Part shown: positions 1 through 11,386 of the stretch, piece by piece
How the letters are laid out: every line of letters starts with the position of its first letter
Numbering within the stretch: the stretch's first letter is position 1
NCBI GenBank assembly: GCA_963920525.1
Contig: OY986438.1
Span: 76,580,060 to 76,644,059, forward strand
Direction: 5' to 3'
Source of the DNA: Dichetophora obliterata
Lineage: Eukaryota > Arthropoda > Insecta > Diptera > Sciomyzidae
DNA: 64,000 nucleotides
Position numbers and translations under genes: made by a program
The notes under the pieces: model-generated
The model's input: only the letters and a program-made list of their open reading frames with translations
What the model was told of the DNA's origin: nothing
Databases searched by the model: none

Positions 1-694
1 CGAAGCACTGACAACACCTTTACATCCCCTTAACACCTCAAAAGTCTCCACAAAACTTCAAGGAATAAACGCTCTCAAGTTTTTTGACTCTAAGCCTTTA
101 TTAATAACAAAACTATTTGCATTATTAATTGAATCAAACATAACCCTAAAGAGTGATCTGCCAATTTCTTTTATTTCAACAATACCCTTGGGTTTCAGAA
201 CCCTAATCTTTTCCCACAAAAAAAAAGCAATTTATAAAAAAATTTATTTCATATTTAGAAGAGTCTACTAACACTCCAAGATCTCTCTTATGCGACTGTG
301 GATACAATGTTGTTACCACCTGAGACATATTTTTCAGACTCTCATCAATACCAGCACTTACTGTATTACCACCAGCCACAGTACCGCTGTTGCCAAGTGC
401 CTCACCGTCATCGACAGCTATGAAAACTGAATAAATAAGTATTTGTGCAGACTCACCAAAAGTGACGCCGTCAGCCATTTTGTCGCGTGCTCGTGACTCT
501 TGAAATAAATCAAAATTTTCAAGCACCTTTTTTTGTAGCACTTTAGAACTTTTTTTTTTAAATTTATCTTTTTCTTTTTTCTTTTTAATACCTCTATTAG
601 TTTTTCCGTCAACATTTAAAACAAAGTTATCAAAATCCTCCTGCGTAGCAACCAAAGAGAGAGAAGCCACTTCATCCCCCATTTTGAAACTCAC
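1..694 (-). pseudogene. LINE ORF1 (LOA/I-like gag), N-terminal part, frameshifted
   Basis: Read leftwards from an ATG at 694, the frame begins MSFKMGDEVASL and runs about 160 codons with a lysine-rich stretch, to a stop near 203. Directly after a 9-base homopolymer at about 220-228 the neighbouring frame continues with KPKGIVEIKEIGRSLFRV and ANSFV, and later LRAFIP. This is the pattern of the domain before the zinc knuckles in the nucleic-acid-binding ORF1 protein of LOA/I-type LINEs. The homopolymer position suggests a one-base slip. The rest of the element lies off the left edge. It has the opposite orientation to the LINE starting at 1147, so this is a separate copy. Class is inferred from motifs only. 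Confidence 0.6.
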
Positions 695-1004
695 AATTTA
701 CATCAAACACTTATTCCGTTATTCAGAATATTGAAAAAGCTTAGACAAAGAAAAACGAAAAATACGATTACACTCAATATTAAAATGAATTTCTTTATAA
801 GAAAACCAAAAAGAACTTTATCTTTAATATCAAAAAATCACAAAGAAGCCAAAAAGACCGCAAAAAGAATAAAACACCATACGCTTTCGCCGTCGCTTTG
901 GAAGTGCGCCGTTAACACGTATGGTACAACTTTATAACTCATACGACACGCTGTGCAGAAAACACACCAACTTGGCTGTTCGAATTAACTCAAATTCGAA
1001 AAAA

Positions 1005-1145
1005 AGTGTCAGATGTCAAATTTGAAAAAAAATTAGCTATTAAATTTGACAGGGTGTCAGCTGTCCAATTTTAAAATGCGTCAGCTGTCAATTCTCAAAA
1101 CAAAAAGGCAGCCGTCAGATCTGAAAATCTTTCAGCTATCAAAAA
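1005..1145. repeat. Short interspersed repeats around TGTCAGCTGTC
   Basis: Several copies of a unit resembling TGTCAGCTGTCAAATTTGAA, about 25-30 bases apart, separate the two LINE fragments. The same unit recurs at 13985-14110, beyond the 3' end of the plus-strand LINE. Bases 695-1004 hold no gene I can recognise. Confidence 0.5.
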
Positions 1146-1146
1146 C

Positions 1147-1660
1147 ACATGGCCAAAAATTGTGGTAACGATTTTAATTGCGTTAAGTGCAATATTACGC
1201 ATCAGCCAGGCGAATACACCGTAACCAAAGAATCTGGGTAGAAGGCTTGCTGTGTTAAATGTGAGAGGGATCATCCAGCTAACTACCGTGGCTGCGAAGC
1301 TTACGAAGAATATGCATCTCAAAGAAAAAAAATCTTAAGAAATTAAAAGACAAAATAAATCTGAAAAATGAAAAAGTGTTTGTCAATTCAAAAGCTCCAC
1401 CTGCACTTACTGTGTCTTATGCCAGCCACTTTAGGCAGCAGGATAATCCCTCTTCAGTTTCACTAAATGCGAGCAGTTTGAAAACAAATGTTTTGAGTCC
1501 GTTTTTTAGTCTTTCCAAAGATCTTTTTGGTGGGAATGTGCAGGAACTGCTGGGTAGGATCGAGAATTTCATGAAGAACATTAATAATTGTTCATCAATT
1601 CAAGAGAAAAGAATGCACTATTTGGAGCTCTTGAATCAAGTCATTTTAAGTGATAAGTAA
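1147..1660 (+). pseudogene. LINE ORF1 C-terminal part with CCHC zinc knuckles
   Basis: The frame from 1147 reads HMAKNCGNDFNCVKC, then an in-frame TAG at about 1230, then CVKCERDHPANYRGCEAY. These are the paired cysteine/histidine knuckles and the HPANYRGC signature at the end of LOA/I-type ORF1 proteins, which bind the element RNA in a cytoplasmic particle. After another stop near 1338 the tail (1376-1660) is open for 94 codons, with RIENFMKNIN and EKRMHYLELLNQV matching the usual ORF1 C-terminus. It overlaps the ORF2 start by TAATG. The upstream part of ORF1 is missing. Confidence 0.7.
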
Positions 1661-4216
1661 TGTTTTTAAACATTTTAACATTTAATATCTCATCGTTAAT
1701 TGAACACAGCAGGAGAATAGAATTGCAGAAAATTCTCTTTGCGAGTAACTGTGTAATAGCTTTTATCCAAGAAACACACCTTAACAGCAGGCACAAAGTT
1801 TTTTTTGACGGTTACCACTTTTTGCGAAATGACTTTCAACAAGGGGTTGCGATTGCCATAAAGAAAAATATTAATTATGAGATTGTTAAAATTCCCAATA
1901 TTGGCTTTCCTGGTTTTTTATCTCCATCAAGGTTAAAATAAGATACGGTTTTAAAAAGCTTCTATTTGAGTCTATTTATATTCCTTCTAATTGTAGAACA
2001 AGTGAACTTACTGATGACTTAAATAAAATTGAAGCCATGGCAAATCTCTTTGATGGCGCTATCGTTGGTGGTGATTTGAATGCCAGAAGCCCGAGATGGA
2101 GGAATATCTCATATAATTTATATGGTAAACTCTGGAGAGCTGGCAACGTAACCACTTTGCGAATTTAATCAATATTGCCTCACCCACTCCATCTTTTCCC
2201 AGAAGCTCTTCTTTTCTTGATCAGTTTTTGGTTTCAACTCACTTGACAAATATGTTGAATAACAACTATCAAATAAAAAATCCTTCTACTTTCTCGGATC
2301 ACTATCCTGTTTTGTTTAAGATCAGTGTTGAAGATTTTGATATACCGATAATGGCATTAATTCTTGTAAGTCGTTTAAAAATACTGACTGGGCAGCATTT
2401 AGATATGATTTGGATGAAAAATTCTCCACTTGTATTCCTAGCCATTCAAAAAATCTTACTAATAAGGAGAATGATAATCACATTGAATCATTTGGTTCTA
2501 TTTTGATCGAAACACTGGATGAACATTCTGAGAGGGTTCAGATTTCTTTCAAGAAATACAATAATCTTCCTTATGATATCAAGGAATTGTTTTTAATAAA
2601 GCATAGGTTAAAAAAAAACTGAAACGTATTTTTCACAGATCTTTAAACAGAATTGTCTGGCAGAATTGCATTGTTGAGGAAGATAATATGTGATAGAGTG
2701 AGAATCTGGCTTAACAAGCAATTTAGAGATAGAATTTCGAAAATAGTTCCTGGTCCTTGGGCATTTAAAGAAGCTTTCCGAATTGTAGGTAAAAAAAATG
2801 TTTTCTTGCAACAAAGTGGTTGTAAACGACATTGAAATCGTTGGTGAGCAAGAGGTGGTTTCGACTTTCAGAATTTTTTTTCAAGACATTTTTAAAGAAA
2901 ATTTGCCTATTTCAGACCCGAATTTTGTCAATGAAGTCAGGACTACTATTCAAACAGCCAGGTGCTCTAAGCCGTCACATGTTTTCTTCTTCAACAGTGT
3001 GGATTCTAACCTGTTGCCTCTGGATTCTAGGTTTTTCACATCGCAGAATGAGGTATCAGATATAGTTCACAGTCTTTAGCCCAAAAAGTCAGTTGGTCCG
3101 GATACATATTGGAACATATCGAATTTCGCTCTAAAAAAATTTCGCCTATTGGCTTTAAATTTTTGACAATCTTATTTAATAATTGCATAAACAACGGATA
3201 TTTTCCTTTGAAGTGGAAGGTGGCTAGGATTTTGCCAATTTTGAAAAAACCCAAAAATTTTACCATTAATAATTTTCGACCAATTTCTCTTCTTTCAAAT
3301 GTTGGAAAAGTCTTTGAAAGGGTGATTATGCGAAAGGTAGAGTCTCCGGAGGTTATTCTGGTTGAATATATATCCGATTACCAATTTGGATTCAAGAGAA
3401 GCCACTCAACAGTGCATGCATTGCTGAAAGTACATAACGATGTAATATTGAGGTTCAGAGAAAAAAACTGTACTGAAGCTTGTTCCCTTGATCTGGAGAA
3501 GGTGTTTGACAATGTTTGGAGGGAAGGGTTGCTTTTTAAAATGTTGAAACTAGATTTTCCACCTCAAATCTTTCATGTTATGGATAGCTTTTTAGTAAAT
3601 CGAAAATTTTTTATTCAAATTCAGCAAAGTACTTCCAGCATTTATGACACTTTGAGTGGAGTCGCCCAAGGCTCAGTTATGGGTCCTAAATTGTTTAATA
3701 TTTTCATGCATGACTTTCCTCATGTGCATAAGATTAGTAACTCTCATGTTTCAACTGGGATCCTGTTCGCCGATGACACCTTTGCCTATGCCAGTGATGA
3801 ATATCCTCTTTTGGCACTTAGGAAGCTTGAAAATCACATCAATAAAATCAGTTTGTACTAAAAGAAATGGGGTATAAAAATCAATCAGTTGAAATCAGAT
3901 TGCATTTGCTTCGGAAATGCAAGCGGAAAGGGAAGAGAGGTAGTGGTGCGTGAAAGCCGCAATCTGTCCTTAAGGATTGATAGTAGTTTGGTACCTTTCA
4001 AAAAAAGTATTAAATATCTGGGGGTAAATTTTAACAATCTGTTCAAATTTAACCAACACGCCAGAAGTAAAATTGATAGAGCTAGAAAGGTTTCAAACAT
4101 TTTTTCAATTTGTTTTAGAAATAAAGCTATACAAAAAAAAACAAAACTTCTGTTTTATAAGACTCTCATTAGGCCTGTGTTGTTGTATGCATTCCCTTCT
4201 TGGTTCTCGATCTCAC
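1660..4216 (+). pseudogene. LINE ORF2: endonuclease and reverse transcriptase (LOA/I-like), broken
   Basis: ORF2 starts at ATG 1660 with an apurinic-type endonuclease: NILTFNISSL, then FIQETHL with the metal-binding glutamate, and further out of frame GGDLNARSPRW and SDHYPVLF. Reverse transcriptase blocks lie in the 250-codon frame 3109-3861: FRPISLLSNVGKVFERV, YQFGFKRSHST, SLDLEKVFDNVW, GVAQGSVMGP and the catalytic FADD (about 3769-3780). The thumb continues to 4216 (KYLGVNFNN, LLFYKTLIRPVLLYAFPSW) and is cut by the hAT insertion. At least six frame changes or stops interrupt it. The product would nick target DNA and copy the RNA by target-primed reverse transcription. Confidence 0.75.
4209..4216. 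repeat. Left target-site duplication of the hAT element
   Basis: GATCTCAC abuts the left terminal CAGTGGCGTAA. The partner TATCTCAC at 12831-12838 differs only in the first base. Confidence 0.85.
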
Positions 4217-4307
4217 CAGTGGCGTAAAAAGCTGGCCCGCAGAGCCCGCGTTGCGGGAGGGCGCAACTAAGTCAGGGGCGCCTTCAAGCACCTTGATGAT
4301 AAATTAA

Positions 4308-5033
4308 GTGGAAGTTTCCAAAACATTCATTAATGCTGAGACTCTCACTCAAGCTCAGTCGCAACTTCACAACAACAACATCATACATGCCAATGAGTCG
4401 TCCATCACATTGGAGCTCGTATTCAACGAAATTCTAGCTCTTAAAAAAATGAATGCTGACGCGCTTGCTCAAATCTCTATTTTGCAAGAGGAAAAACAGT
4501 TATTGGAGTGCAAGGTAAATGAGCTACAGCAAGAAGTTGTCTATCTCCAGAATAAAAATAGAGAAAAATGCGTAGAAATTGTTGGTGTCCCAAATATAAA
4601 CAACAGCAACGCACTAAACGCAGCAATGACAATTTTCTGTGAGGGCCTAAATTCAAACATTACTGATTTAGAAATCGATGATTGTTATGTTAAATCTATT
4701 AAAAAGACAAGTGAAACGTCAACATCAAACTCTAATATTTTATGTGTAAAGTTTTTATCTCTTTATAGGAAGAAAGAAATAATGAGGAACAAGTTTTCTA
4801 ACGTAAAAAAGCTAAATGCAAAACTATTTGGTGGAAATAGTCACAATAAAATTTATATAAATGATAACTTGCCCGCGTTGACCAGAAATCTTTCAAAAGC
4901 TGCTCAGAAATTAAAAAAAGAAAAAAGTTTTAAATTTGTTTGGGTTAAAAATGGTAAAGTTTTGATGCGTAAAAAGGAAGGTGATATTGTTATCGTTATT
5001 AATTCGTTTGATGATCTAAACAGAGTCAATTAA
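4308..5033 (+). CDS. CR1-like LINE ORF1 protein (coiled coil plus RNA-binding-like domain)
   Basis: An uninterrupted 241-codon frame. The first codon of the open frame is GTG; the first ATG lies at about 4333, so the native start may be lost. Residues about 45-90 form a leucine/glutamine heptad coiled coil (ISILQEEKQLLECKVNELQ). The second half (EIVGVPN, DCYVKSIKK, VKFLSLYRKKEIMR, IYINDNLPALTRNL) matches the RRM-like and C-terminal arrangement of LINE ORF1 proteins of the CR1/Jockey/L1 type, which assemble on the element RNA. It is the best preserved ORF of this copy. The next frame starts 50 bases downstream. Confidence 0.7.
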   Translation: MEVSKTFINAETLTQAQSQLHNNNIIHANESSITLELVFNEILALKKMNADALAQISILQEEKQLLECKVNELQQEVVYLQNKNREKCVEIVGVPNINNSNALNAAMTIFCEGLNSNITDLEIDDCYVKSIKKTSETSTSNSNILCVKFLSLYRKKEIMRNKFSNVKKLNAKLFGGNSHNKIYINDNLPALTRNLSKAAQKLKKEKSFKFVWVKNGKVLMRKKEGDIVIVINSFDDLNRVN

Positions 5034-5082
5034 TTTGTAATTGCTCTTGTTTTCTTGTTTTATAAATTAAAAATTTAATATA

Positions 5083-7705
5083 ATGAATAATCTCAATAGT
5101 ATGGTTAACTTAGATCATGGTGATAATTTATATGATCTTCCTTTGACAAATTGTAGAAGTGTAGATTTTCAAAGTACAATATTTCAACTAACCCAAACAA
5201 TAATAACAGCTTTTATATTATTTCTCAAAACATTAGAAGTATGCGCAAGAATTTTGATAATTTTTTACTACATCTTGAATCCTTCATTAATAAGCCTGAT
5301 TTCATTTTCTTAACCGAAACATGGATTTACGATACTGAAAAGTCACTTTTTGCTATTCCGGGGTACAAGTTTTATGCAAATTGCAATGACCAGTATGCAG
5401 CTGGTGGTGTGGCCGTCTTTGTTACGAATACCATAAATTGTGATTTTTTAAGTTATAATCTTATGAGTTCGGATGTTGTTAAAGTTAAATGTTTAATTGA
5501 TAACCAGACTTGTATTTATTTGTATTTATAGATTCGTTGTTAACACTTCTTTGGACATTTTTTTAGATGACTTAAATGATTTATTGTATTCGGAAAAATC
5601 CAATAATGTCATTTTACTTGGTGATATAAACCTTAATATTTTGCAAGACTCTGTATTTGTTGACAACTATTTATTTATGCTTGCTTCGTACGGTCTTGAA
5701 TCGTGTATAAATGAACCAACTCGTATTACCAATCAATCTTGTACTTGTATTGACCATATTTTTGTGCGGTTATCTCAATCAAAAAATATTTCAATCTGTA
5801 GTTCAGTCTGTAATCTCTCTTTATCCGACCATTGCCTGACATGTTTAATGTTTGAAAATGTTGTCTTGTGTAAGAATACAAACTCGCCTATTGATTCATT
5901 TAAACTAATAACCGATTTCATTCAGCTAAATAATTATCTTCTTCATGAGTCTTGGGTAAATGTGTATACTGAACCAAATCCGTCTATTGCTTTTAATACT
6001 TTTATTGACACATTATCTCATTACACTGCTCGATGTTCAAAAAGCGTTACAGTAGCGTTGTCTAATAAAACTAAAAGACTCAAAAAGTGGATGACATCTG
6101 AGTTGCTTAATAGAATAAAGATTAAAAATAAACTTTATAAGAAAATTAAAAAATTTCCTTCGAATGCTAATCTAAAAGCCCGATATAATAGACTCTGTAG
6201 AGAAATTATAACCGAAACCTCCAATGTAAAAAGTGAATATTTCAAAAATGAATTTAATAAGATCAGTGGTGATGCTAAAAAGGAATGGCAATTAGTAAAC
6301 CACATTTTAAATAAATCTAACACAAATAATATTATTCATGAGATTGAAGATGATGGTACGGTTTATTCTAGTCCATGTGACAAAGCAAATTTATTTAATA
6401 AGTTTTTTTCTACTATTGGTAGTGATGTCGTTCTGGATAATGGCCTTGTAAATTATTCTTGTAATTGCGTAGAAAATGAAAATACAAGCCTTAAGAGTTT
6501 CTTTTTTGAAGAAATATCTTCTTTGGAAGTTTATAAAATTATCATGTCTCTTAAGAATTCAAATTCCGACAGTGAAAATGGTTTTTCTAGCAATTTTCTA
6601 AAGAAAATAGTATTCAATGTTGCAGATGTTATTTGTCATTTGTTTAACATAAGCATTAATTCTGGAACTTTTCCTGATGAACTAAAAAAAGCTGAGGTTA
6701 TTCCACTTTTCAAAAAAGGAAATAGATCGATGCTCAATAATTACAGACCGATTTCGATTCTTTCTACTTTTTCGAAAATTTTTGAAAAAGCTGTCAAATC
6801 ACGAATGATTGACTTTTTAAATAAAACAAAATTTTTTAGTGATTGCCAATATGGCTTTAGACAAAGTCTGTCCACTGAAGATGCCCTTATGAGTTTTTGT
6901 GCTAACATTTACAATAGTTTGAATTGCAAACAAATCTCCGCGGCCGTATTCGTGGATATAACTAAGGCATTTGATACAGTTGATCATCAAATTCTTTTAA
7001 ATAAATTGTTTAAATGTGGTTTTCGTGGCATGGTCTTAAATTGGTTCTCGTCATATTTGTCGCACAGAGTACAAAGAGTCAAAATTGATACTTTTTATAG
7101 TAATTATGCAAATATAACCATTGGAGTACCTCAAGGGTCAGTATTAGGCCCAGTCCTTTTCTTGATTTTCATAAATTCACTGTTTTCTCAAAAGATTTCT
7201 AGTAAAACAATAGCATTTGCTGATGATATGGCTTGCACTTTTTCCTGCAATTCAACTTTTGAAGCTGTTCTTGAATTAAATGTATTTGGAAATCTTGAGA
7301 CACTGGTTTACATCACACAAACTTGTTCTAAGTGACAAAACAAAAATTATGTTTTTTAATGTGGCTGGTATAGAAAGCAAACTTCCTGTATTTAATTTTC
7401 ACTCTGCAAATTGCAAAAAATATTCCATCTGCCATGAAATCTGTAATTCGTCGAACTATACATATACATATGACTCCCTTGAGACCTGTTCCACAAGTTG
7501 TTTTCCGATTGATTGTGTTAAAACGTTTAAATATCTTGGTGTAATAGTGGATTGGAAATTAAATTGGTTAGATCACTCTATTGCTTTCAAAAAATACTTA
7601 ATGGCAGCTATAAGACAACTTTTTCTTTTAAAGTCTTATTGTTCAAACAATTTACTTAAATGTATATATTTTGGAATATTTCATTCTAAGCTGGAATATG
7701 GTCTG
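5083..7705 (+). pseudogene. CR1-like LINE ORF2: endonuclease and reverse transcriptase, first part
   Basis: The endonuclease starts in one frame (5083 on), shifts at about 5230 to SQNIRSMRKNFDNFLLHL and FIFLTETWI (metal-binding ETW), shifts again at about 5500, and continues in a 612-codon frame to 7335 with LLGDINLNIL, CIDHIF and SDH. Reverse-transcriptase blocks follow: NNYRPISILSTFSKIFE, QYGFRQSLSTEDAL, FVDITKAFDTVDH, GVPQGSVLGP and FADD (about 7219-7230). A frameshift near 7300 leads to the thumb region (KYLGVIVDWKLNW), which runs to KLEYGL where the TIR element interrupts it. Three frameshifts make it inactive. Otherwise typical length for the family. Confidence 0.8.
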
Positions 7706-9598
7706 ACCTGAGGCCGGATTCTGAAAATCGCCTAGCTAAAGCTAAATCTCTATCGCTTAAATGCTAAAAAAATGCTTCGTTCAATTCCTTAGCGATTTCG
7801 CTAAAATGCGATTCTGAGTTTCAAATCGCCTAGCTAAAAATGTTGCTTCTACTACTCGCCACAGGAAGCGTTGTTTTAGCGATTCTTATGTCAAAAAATT
7901 GATTTGGTTATGGCTGTGTGCCATTTGGAAACTTTTCACTATGGGTTCTATAGGAAAGAAAATGTTGAGTTGAAAAAAATTTCTATCTGTGGTATTTAAA
8001 TTGTCATAGTTTGCTGTGACAAATGAAACATGAGAATGTTATCCAGAAATTTTAACGTCTTCTCAGCGAATGAACGAGTTTTTTAAGACGCATTTGACTG
8101 CCACTACTACTACAAATTATTTTTGTATTCAAAATGATATTATGAGCTACACATTCCTTGTATGCTTTAAGTAAAATAACTTATAAAACCAAAACTTGTG
8201 TAAACATTAAAAATTTGTAAAAAAATTACAATTTTTATTCATGATTATTTTGTTGTATGTATTTTATCTAATTAGCTTAGAGATGGAAAAAATTAAAAAC
8301 ATGTTTTAAAAATATATGTTTAGATTTTACTCCACTTATAAAATATAGTGTAGTAAAAAAAGTATCAGTGTTAAAGTTTTCTTGTCAACTGGACCTAAAA
8401 ATCCTTAACCTTAACTATACGCGAGGATAAAAATCGCACTATAAAGGTTGCCATACCCGAAATACACTTACTGCCAAATTTTGAGGTCAATCGACTGTAA
8501 TACGAAAGAAAATATTGACTTATACTCAGTTGATCAAGCAGCTAACCATAAAACATCCTTAAACACGTATTAACTCATTATCGGCCATATTTATAAATAT
8601 TTAAAAAGTATATTCAATGTATTAGTTTGGCAAGTTGAATGCAGTAAAGGAAAAACTAAATACATTGCGTATATCAAAAGTAATTAACTTCCAAATTTAA
8701 CATAAATATTTATTTAAGCTTCTTAGACTGGCCTTGTTTTAAAATTCTTAAAAAAGAATTGTAGTATTTTTTATTGACACTAAAATAAATTAAAGACGAC
8801 TGAAGTGACTCCATACTTTTTAATTGCTCCTCAAGCCTGCATTTTTGGCCTTAAAATAAATATTTTCTAAATATTAAAAGCAAAGCACAATCCTTTTTTT
8901 TATACAGAAACATAAATAAAACTACTTTTTTCAGAAAAAATACACAGTAAAATACTGATACTAACAATTTTGTAATGGTAAAGCACAATCCTTTTACTTC
9001 ACTCAAAAATTCTTGTGCCGGTTGTCAAAATTTCTACTAGTCCCCGGGGCTACATGAAATTTTGACAATAAAACTCACCTCACTGATATCAAAAATTCTA
9101 TATCCGACTGTCAAAAATTCATCATCCGAGTGAAAAGTTTTCGAAAACTTTTTAAAGTTTCTTTCGAACCTTAATTAAATTAATATAATAATTAAAATAA
9201 GCTTGTTTCTTATTTTTAAAATGGTTTACTAACTGCACCAATATCTTAATAAAAAGTGCAAAATAAATAATAATGCAAAACATTCAGTTATTTTTAAAAA
9301 TTTTAAATAAACTTAAGTTAACTTCCTTAAAACTTGTGGTTAATTTTTAAAGTATATTTACACGAGTACTTTACGATTTTTCATTAAATATTCTTGTGTT
9401 GTCATAGAATAAAACTATGTAAAAACTAGTGAGGATTTATTTTGACTGGTTCAACTTTAAATACCAAAACAGTCGTGGCTTATTGGAGGCTTAGGTTTCA
9501 TTCAATTCTTCAAAATTTTGCACTCAGAGCACATTTTGCATATTAAAAATTAGGTGCAAAATTTCTTGTCAATTAATGACTTAATTGCAATCTAACTG

Positions 9599-9727
9599 CA
9601 TTATTCCGTATAACGTAGAAGCAAACCAATGATAAGAAAGACACAAGGAGCAATACTTTCTTCCATACAGAATTGTTTTGTTTCAAGTGTCTTCTTATCG
9701 TTGGTGTGCCGCATCGTGATACAGAAT
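9599..9727. repeat. Imperfect hairpin of about 45-base arms
   Basis: The left arm contains CCAATGATAAGAAAGACAC and the right arm GTGTCTTCTTATCGTTGG, separated by about 35 bases. It is present in both 2.8-kb element copies. Probably another small nested MITE. Confidence 0.6.
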
Positions 9728-9849
9728 GATCACAAAGAGTGTGTCACAACAATTTAAGCTTATTTTTAAACTACCAATTCATTTAATAAATTTTTATAAA
9801 GTTGTAAGATATGAAACCTTTTTCTAAAAGCATGTTATATGATAACAAT

Positions 9850-10115
9850 AGGGGCATTCACGATTCAGTGTACTTGCCAGTGCAGTTGAGGACTTGTGCA
9901 TTTTACAAAAACAAAATACACGTGCGTCAAAAATCTGCACAAGTGCTTTTTTACTGCAGTCGAAAACTTGAAGATTTGAGCAGTTGTGCACTTGTGTGCA
10001 TTGAAAAATTTGACAGCTTGGAAAAAGTGTTAGTGGTTTGTTCACGAAAACCTAATTGCACAACTGCACAAGTCCTCAACTGCACAGGCAAGTGCACTGA
10101 AACGTGAATACCCCT
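9850..10115. mobile_element. 266-bp MITE with about 50-bp inverted repeats, nested
   Basis: Begins AGGGGCATTCACG and ends CGTGAATACCCCT. The arms extend inward for about 50 bases, including CAGTTGAGGACTTGTGCA on the left and its inverse on the right. The 98-codon open frame over it is a by-product of the repeat. The same MITE sits at the equivalent place in the second copy (15503-15768), so it was present before that element duplicated. Confidence 0.75.
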
Positions 10116-10553
10116 AATATTAATACAACTGATAAATACAAACAGCAAGTTTTAGGAAAAGTGCTTTAAATTGGTATATTTTTCTTTGAAAACATTCAAA
10201 AGAGACAAAGCATTAATTTTTCTAAATCTATATATATCAAAAATTACGATTTTAATTGAAAAATCTTTCAATTTTTAACTTAGCGGCAACAAAATATTGG
10301 ACTCTAAAATTATAGCTAAAAATAAAATTAGAGTTCCTGTAAATCTCTAAAAAAAAGTTTAGAATCGCAGCAATCGCTAAAAATTTAGCTATGACAGCTT
10401 TAATTTTATTCTTCGTTAAAAGCTCGTTCAGTCTCTAAATTTTTAGCATGAAAATAGGCGATGGAGTTTTTCAGAATAGCAATATCGCTAAAAACTATTA
10501 ATTTAGCTTTAGCGGTGGAGATTTAGCTTTAGCGTTTTTCAGAATCCGCCCTC

Positions 10554-10917
10554 TGCTGGGGCGGTACACATATGAATAAAATTAAACCTTTACTAACAGT
10601 CCAGAAGCACGCAATAAGAATTATATGCAAAAAAAAGTATTAATGAAAGTAGTCTTCCTCTGTATAAAAATTTAAACATCCTACCTCTTAAACACCTTTA
10701 TTATTTTAAAATCTTAAAAATGTTTTCTGTAAGATCTGGTTATCTTGTCAATAGGAATTATATGAATTATAACTTAAGGATTAATAATCAATGCTTAGCG
10801 TTAGTTCCACCGCATAACTTGCAACATTTCTTTTACTTTTATACCTCGGTTGGTCCTAGATTGTTTAATTGTCTTCCTAGTTATGTTAGATGTATTCGTA
10901 ATAAGTATGTTTTTTAA
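10554..10917 (+). pseudogene. CR1-like LINE ORF2, C-terminal end after the insertion
   Basis: Right after the TIR element the protein resumes as CWGGTHMNKIKPLLTVQ, then a stop at about 10640, then LPLYKNLNILPLKHLYYFK and GPRLFNCLPSYVR, the usual C-terminal landmarks of CR1/Jockey ORF2 proteins. Together with the KLEYGL end at about 7705 this fixes the insertion point to within a few bases. 10918-11360 is 3' untranslated sequence without coding signal. Confidence 0.75.
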
Positions 10918-11360
10918 GAGAAGTGAAATCGTGGCTCTTAAATTTATCCTATGTAAATGTTAATACGCTTATTGATGTAGTAAATTAATTAACTTATTTA
11001 CTAAAAAATAAAAATCTATCTCATAAATAATTCCATAAATTAAACTAAGTTTGCAATTATTATTATTAATATTAAATAAACATTTTTCTCATTTTTTCTC
11101 ATTTCTTCTTTTTTCCATGTTTCTCAAAATCAAATTTAAATCTAATGTTCAAGCTTTGCTCTAACGACCCCATGTCAACTTATTTGTATACATAATTGTA
11201 AACATAATTTGTTTTTCTTTTCCATCATATGTAAACCCGCATTCGCCTCTAGTTCCTTTGGAACTACAGAATGTGGCATTATTGTTATTAATTAATGTAT
11301 GTAAAAATGAATTTTAAAAAAATTGTAATTATAATAAGAGTATTCTTTAGTAACATTAAT

Positions 11361-11386
11361 AAAAAAAAAAAAAAAAAAAAAAAAAA
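11361..11386 (+). repeat. Poly(A) tail of the CR1-like LINE
   Basis: 26 consecutive A residues at the end of the plus-strand LINE, the expected 3' tail of target-primed integration. Confidence 0.7.

Larger units (their letters stand above)
7710..10553. mobile_element. 2.84-kb non-autonomous TIR element, copy 1
   Basis: The left end GAGGCCGGATTCTGAAAA is mirrored by the right end TTTTCAGAATCCGCCCTC. Subterminal regions on both sides are full of short AGCTAAA/TTTAGC words in inverted arrangement. No protein-coding signal is present. An almost full-length inverted copy lies at 15096-17906 (2.81 kb), which independently defines the borders. It contains a nested 266-bp MITE and a long hairpin in both copies. 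A target duplication is not clear, so I leave the superfamily open. A stretch from 7911 (GGCTGTGTGCCA) resembles the terminus of the element at 14451-18346. Confidence 0.75.
4290..11386 (+). mobile_element. CR1/Jockey-group LINE inside the hAT element, itself split by a TIR element
   Basis: Order: ORF1 (4308-5033), ORF2 endonuclease and reverse transcriptase (5083-7705), a 2.84-kb DNA element (7710-10553), the remainder of ORF2 (10554-10917), a 3' untranslated region, and a 26-base poly(A) run at 11361-11386 that marks the 3' end. The left boundary near 4290 is estimated: ORF1 has no ATG at its beginning, so the copy is probably 5'-truncated. CR1-like assignment rests on the ORF1 type and reverse-transcriptase motifs. 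Confidence 0.75.

Noticed and set aside
9811..10107. 98-codon plus-strand ORF and overlapping minus ORFs
   Set aside because: They coincide with the inverted repeats of a MITE; both strands read similar peptides because of the palindrome.
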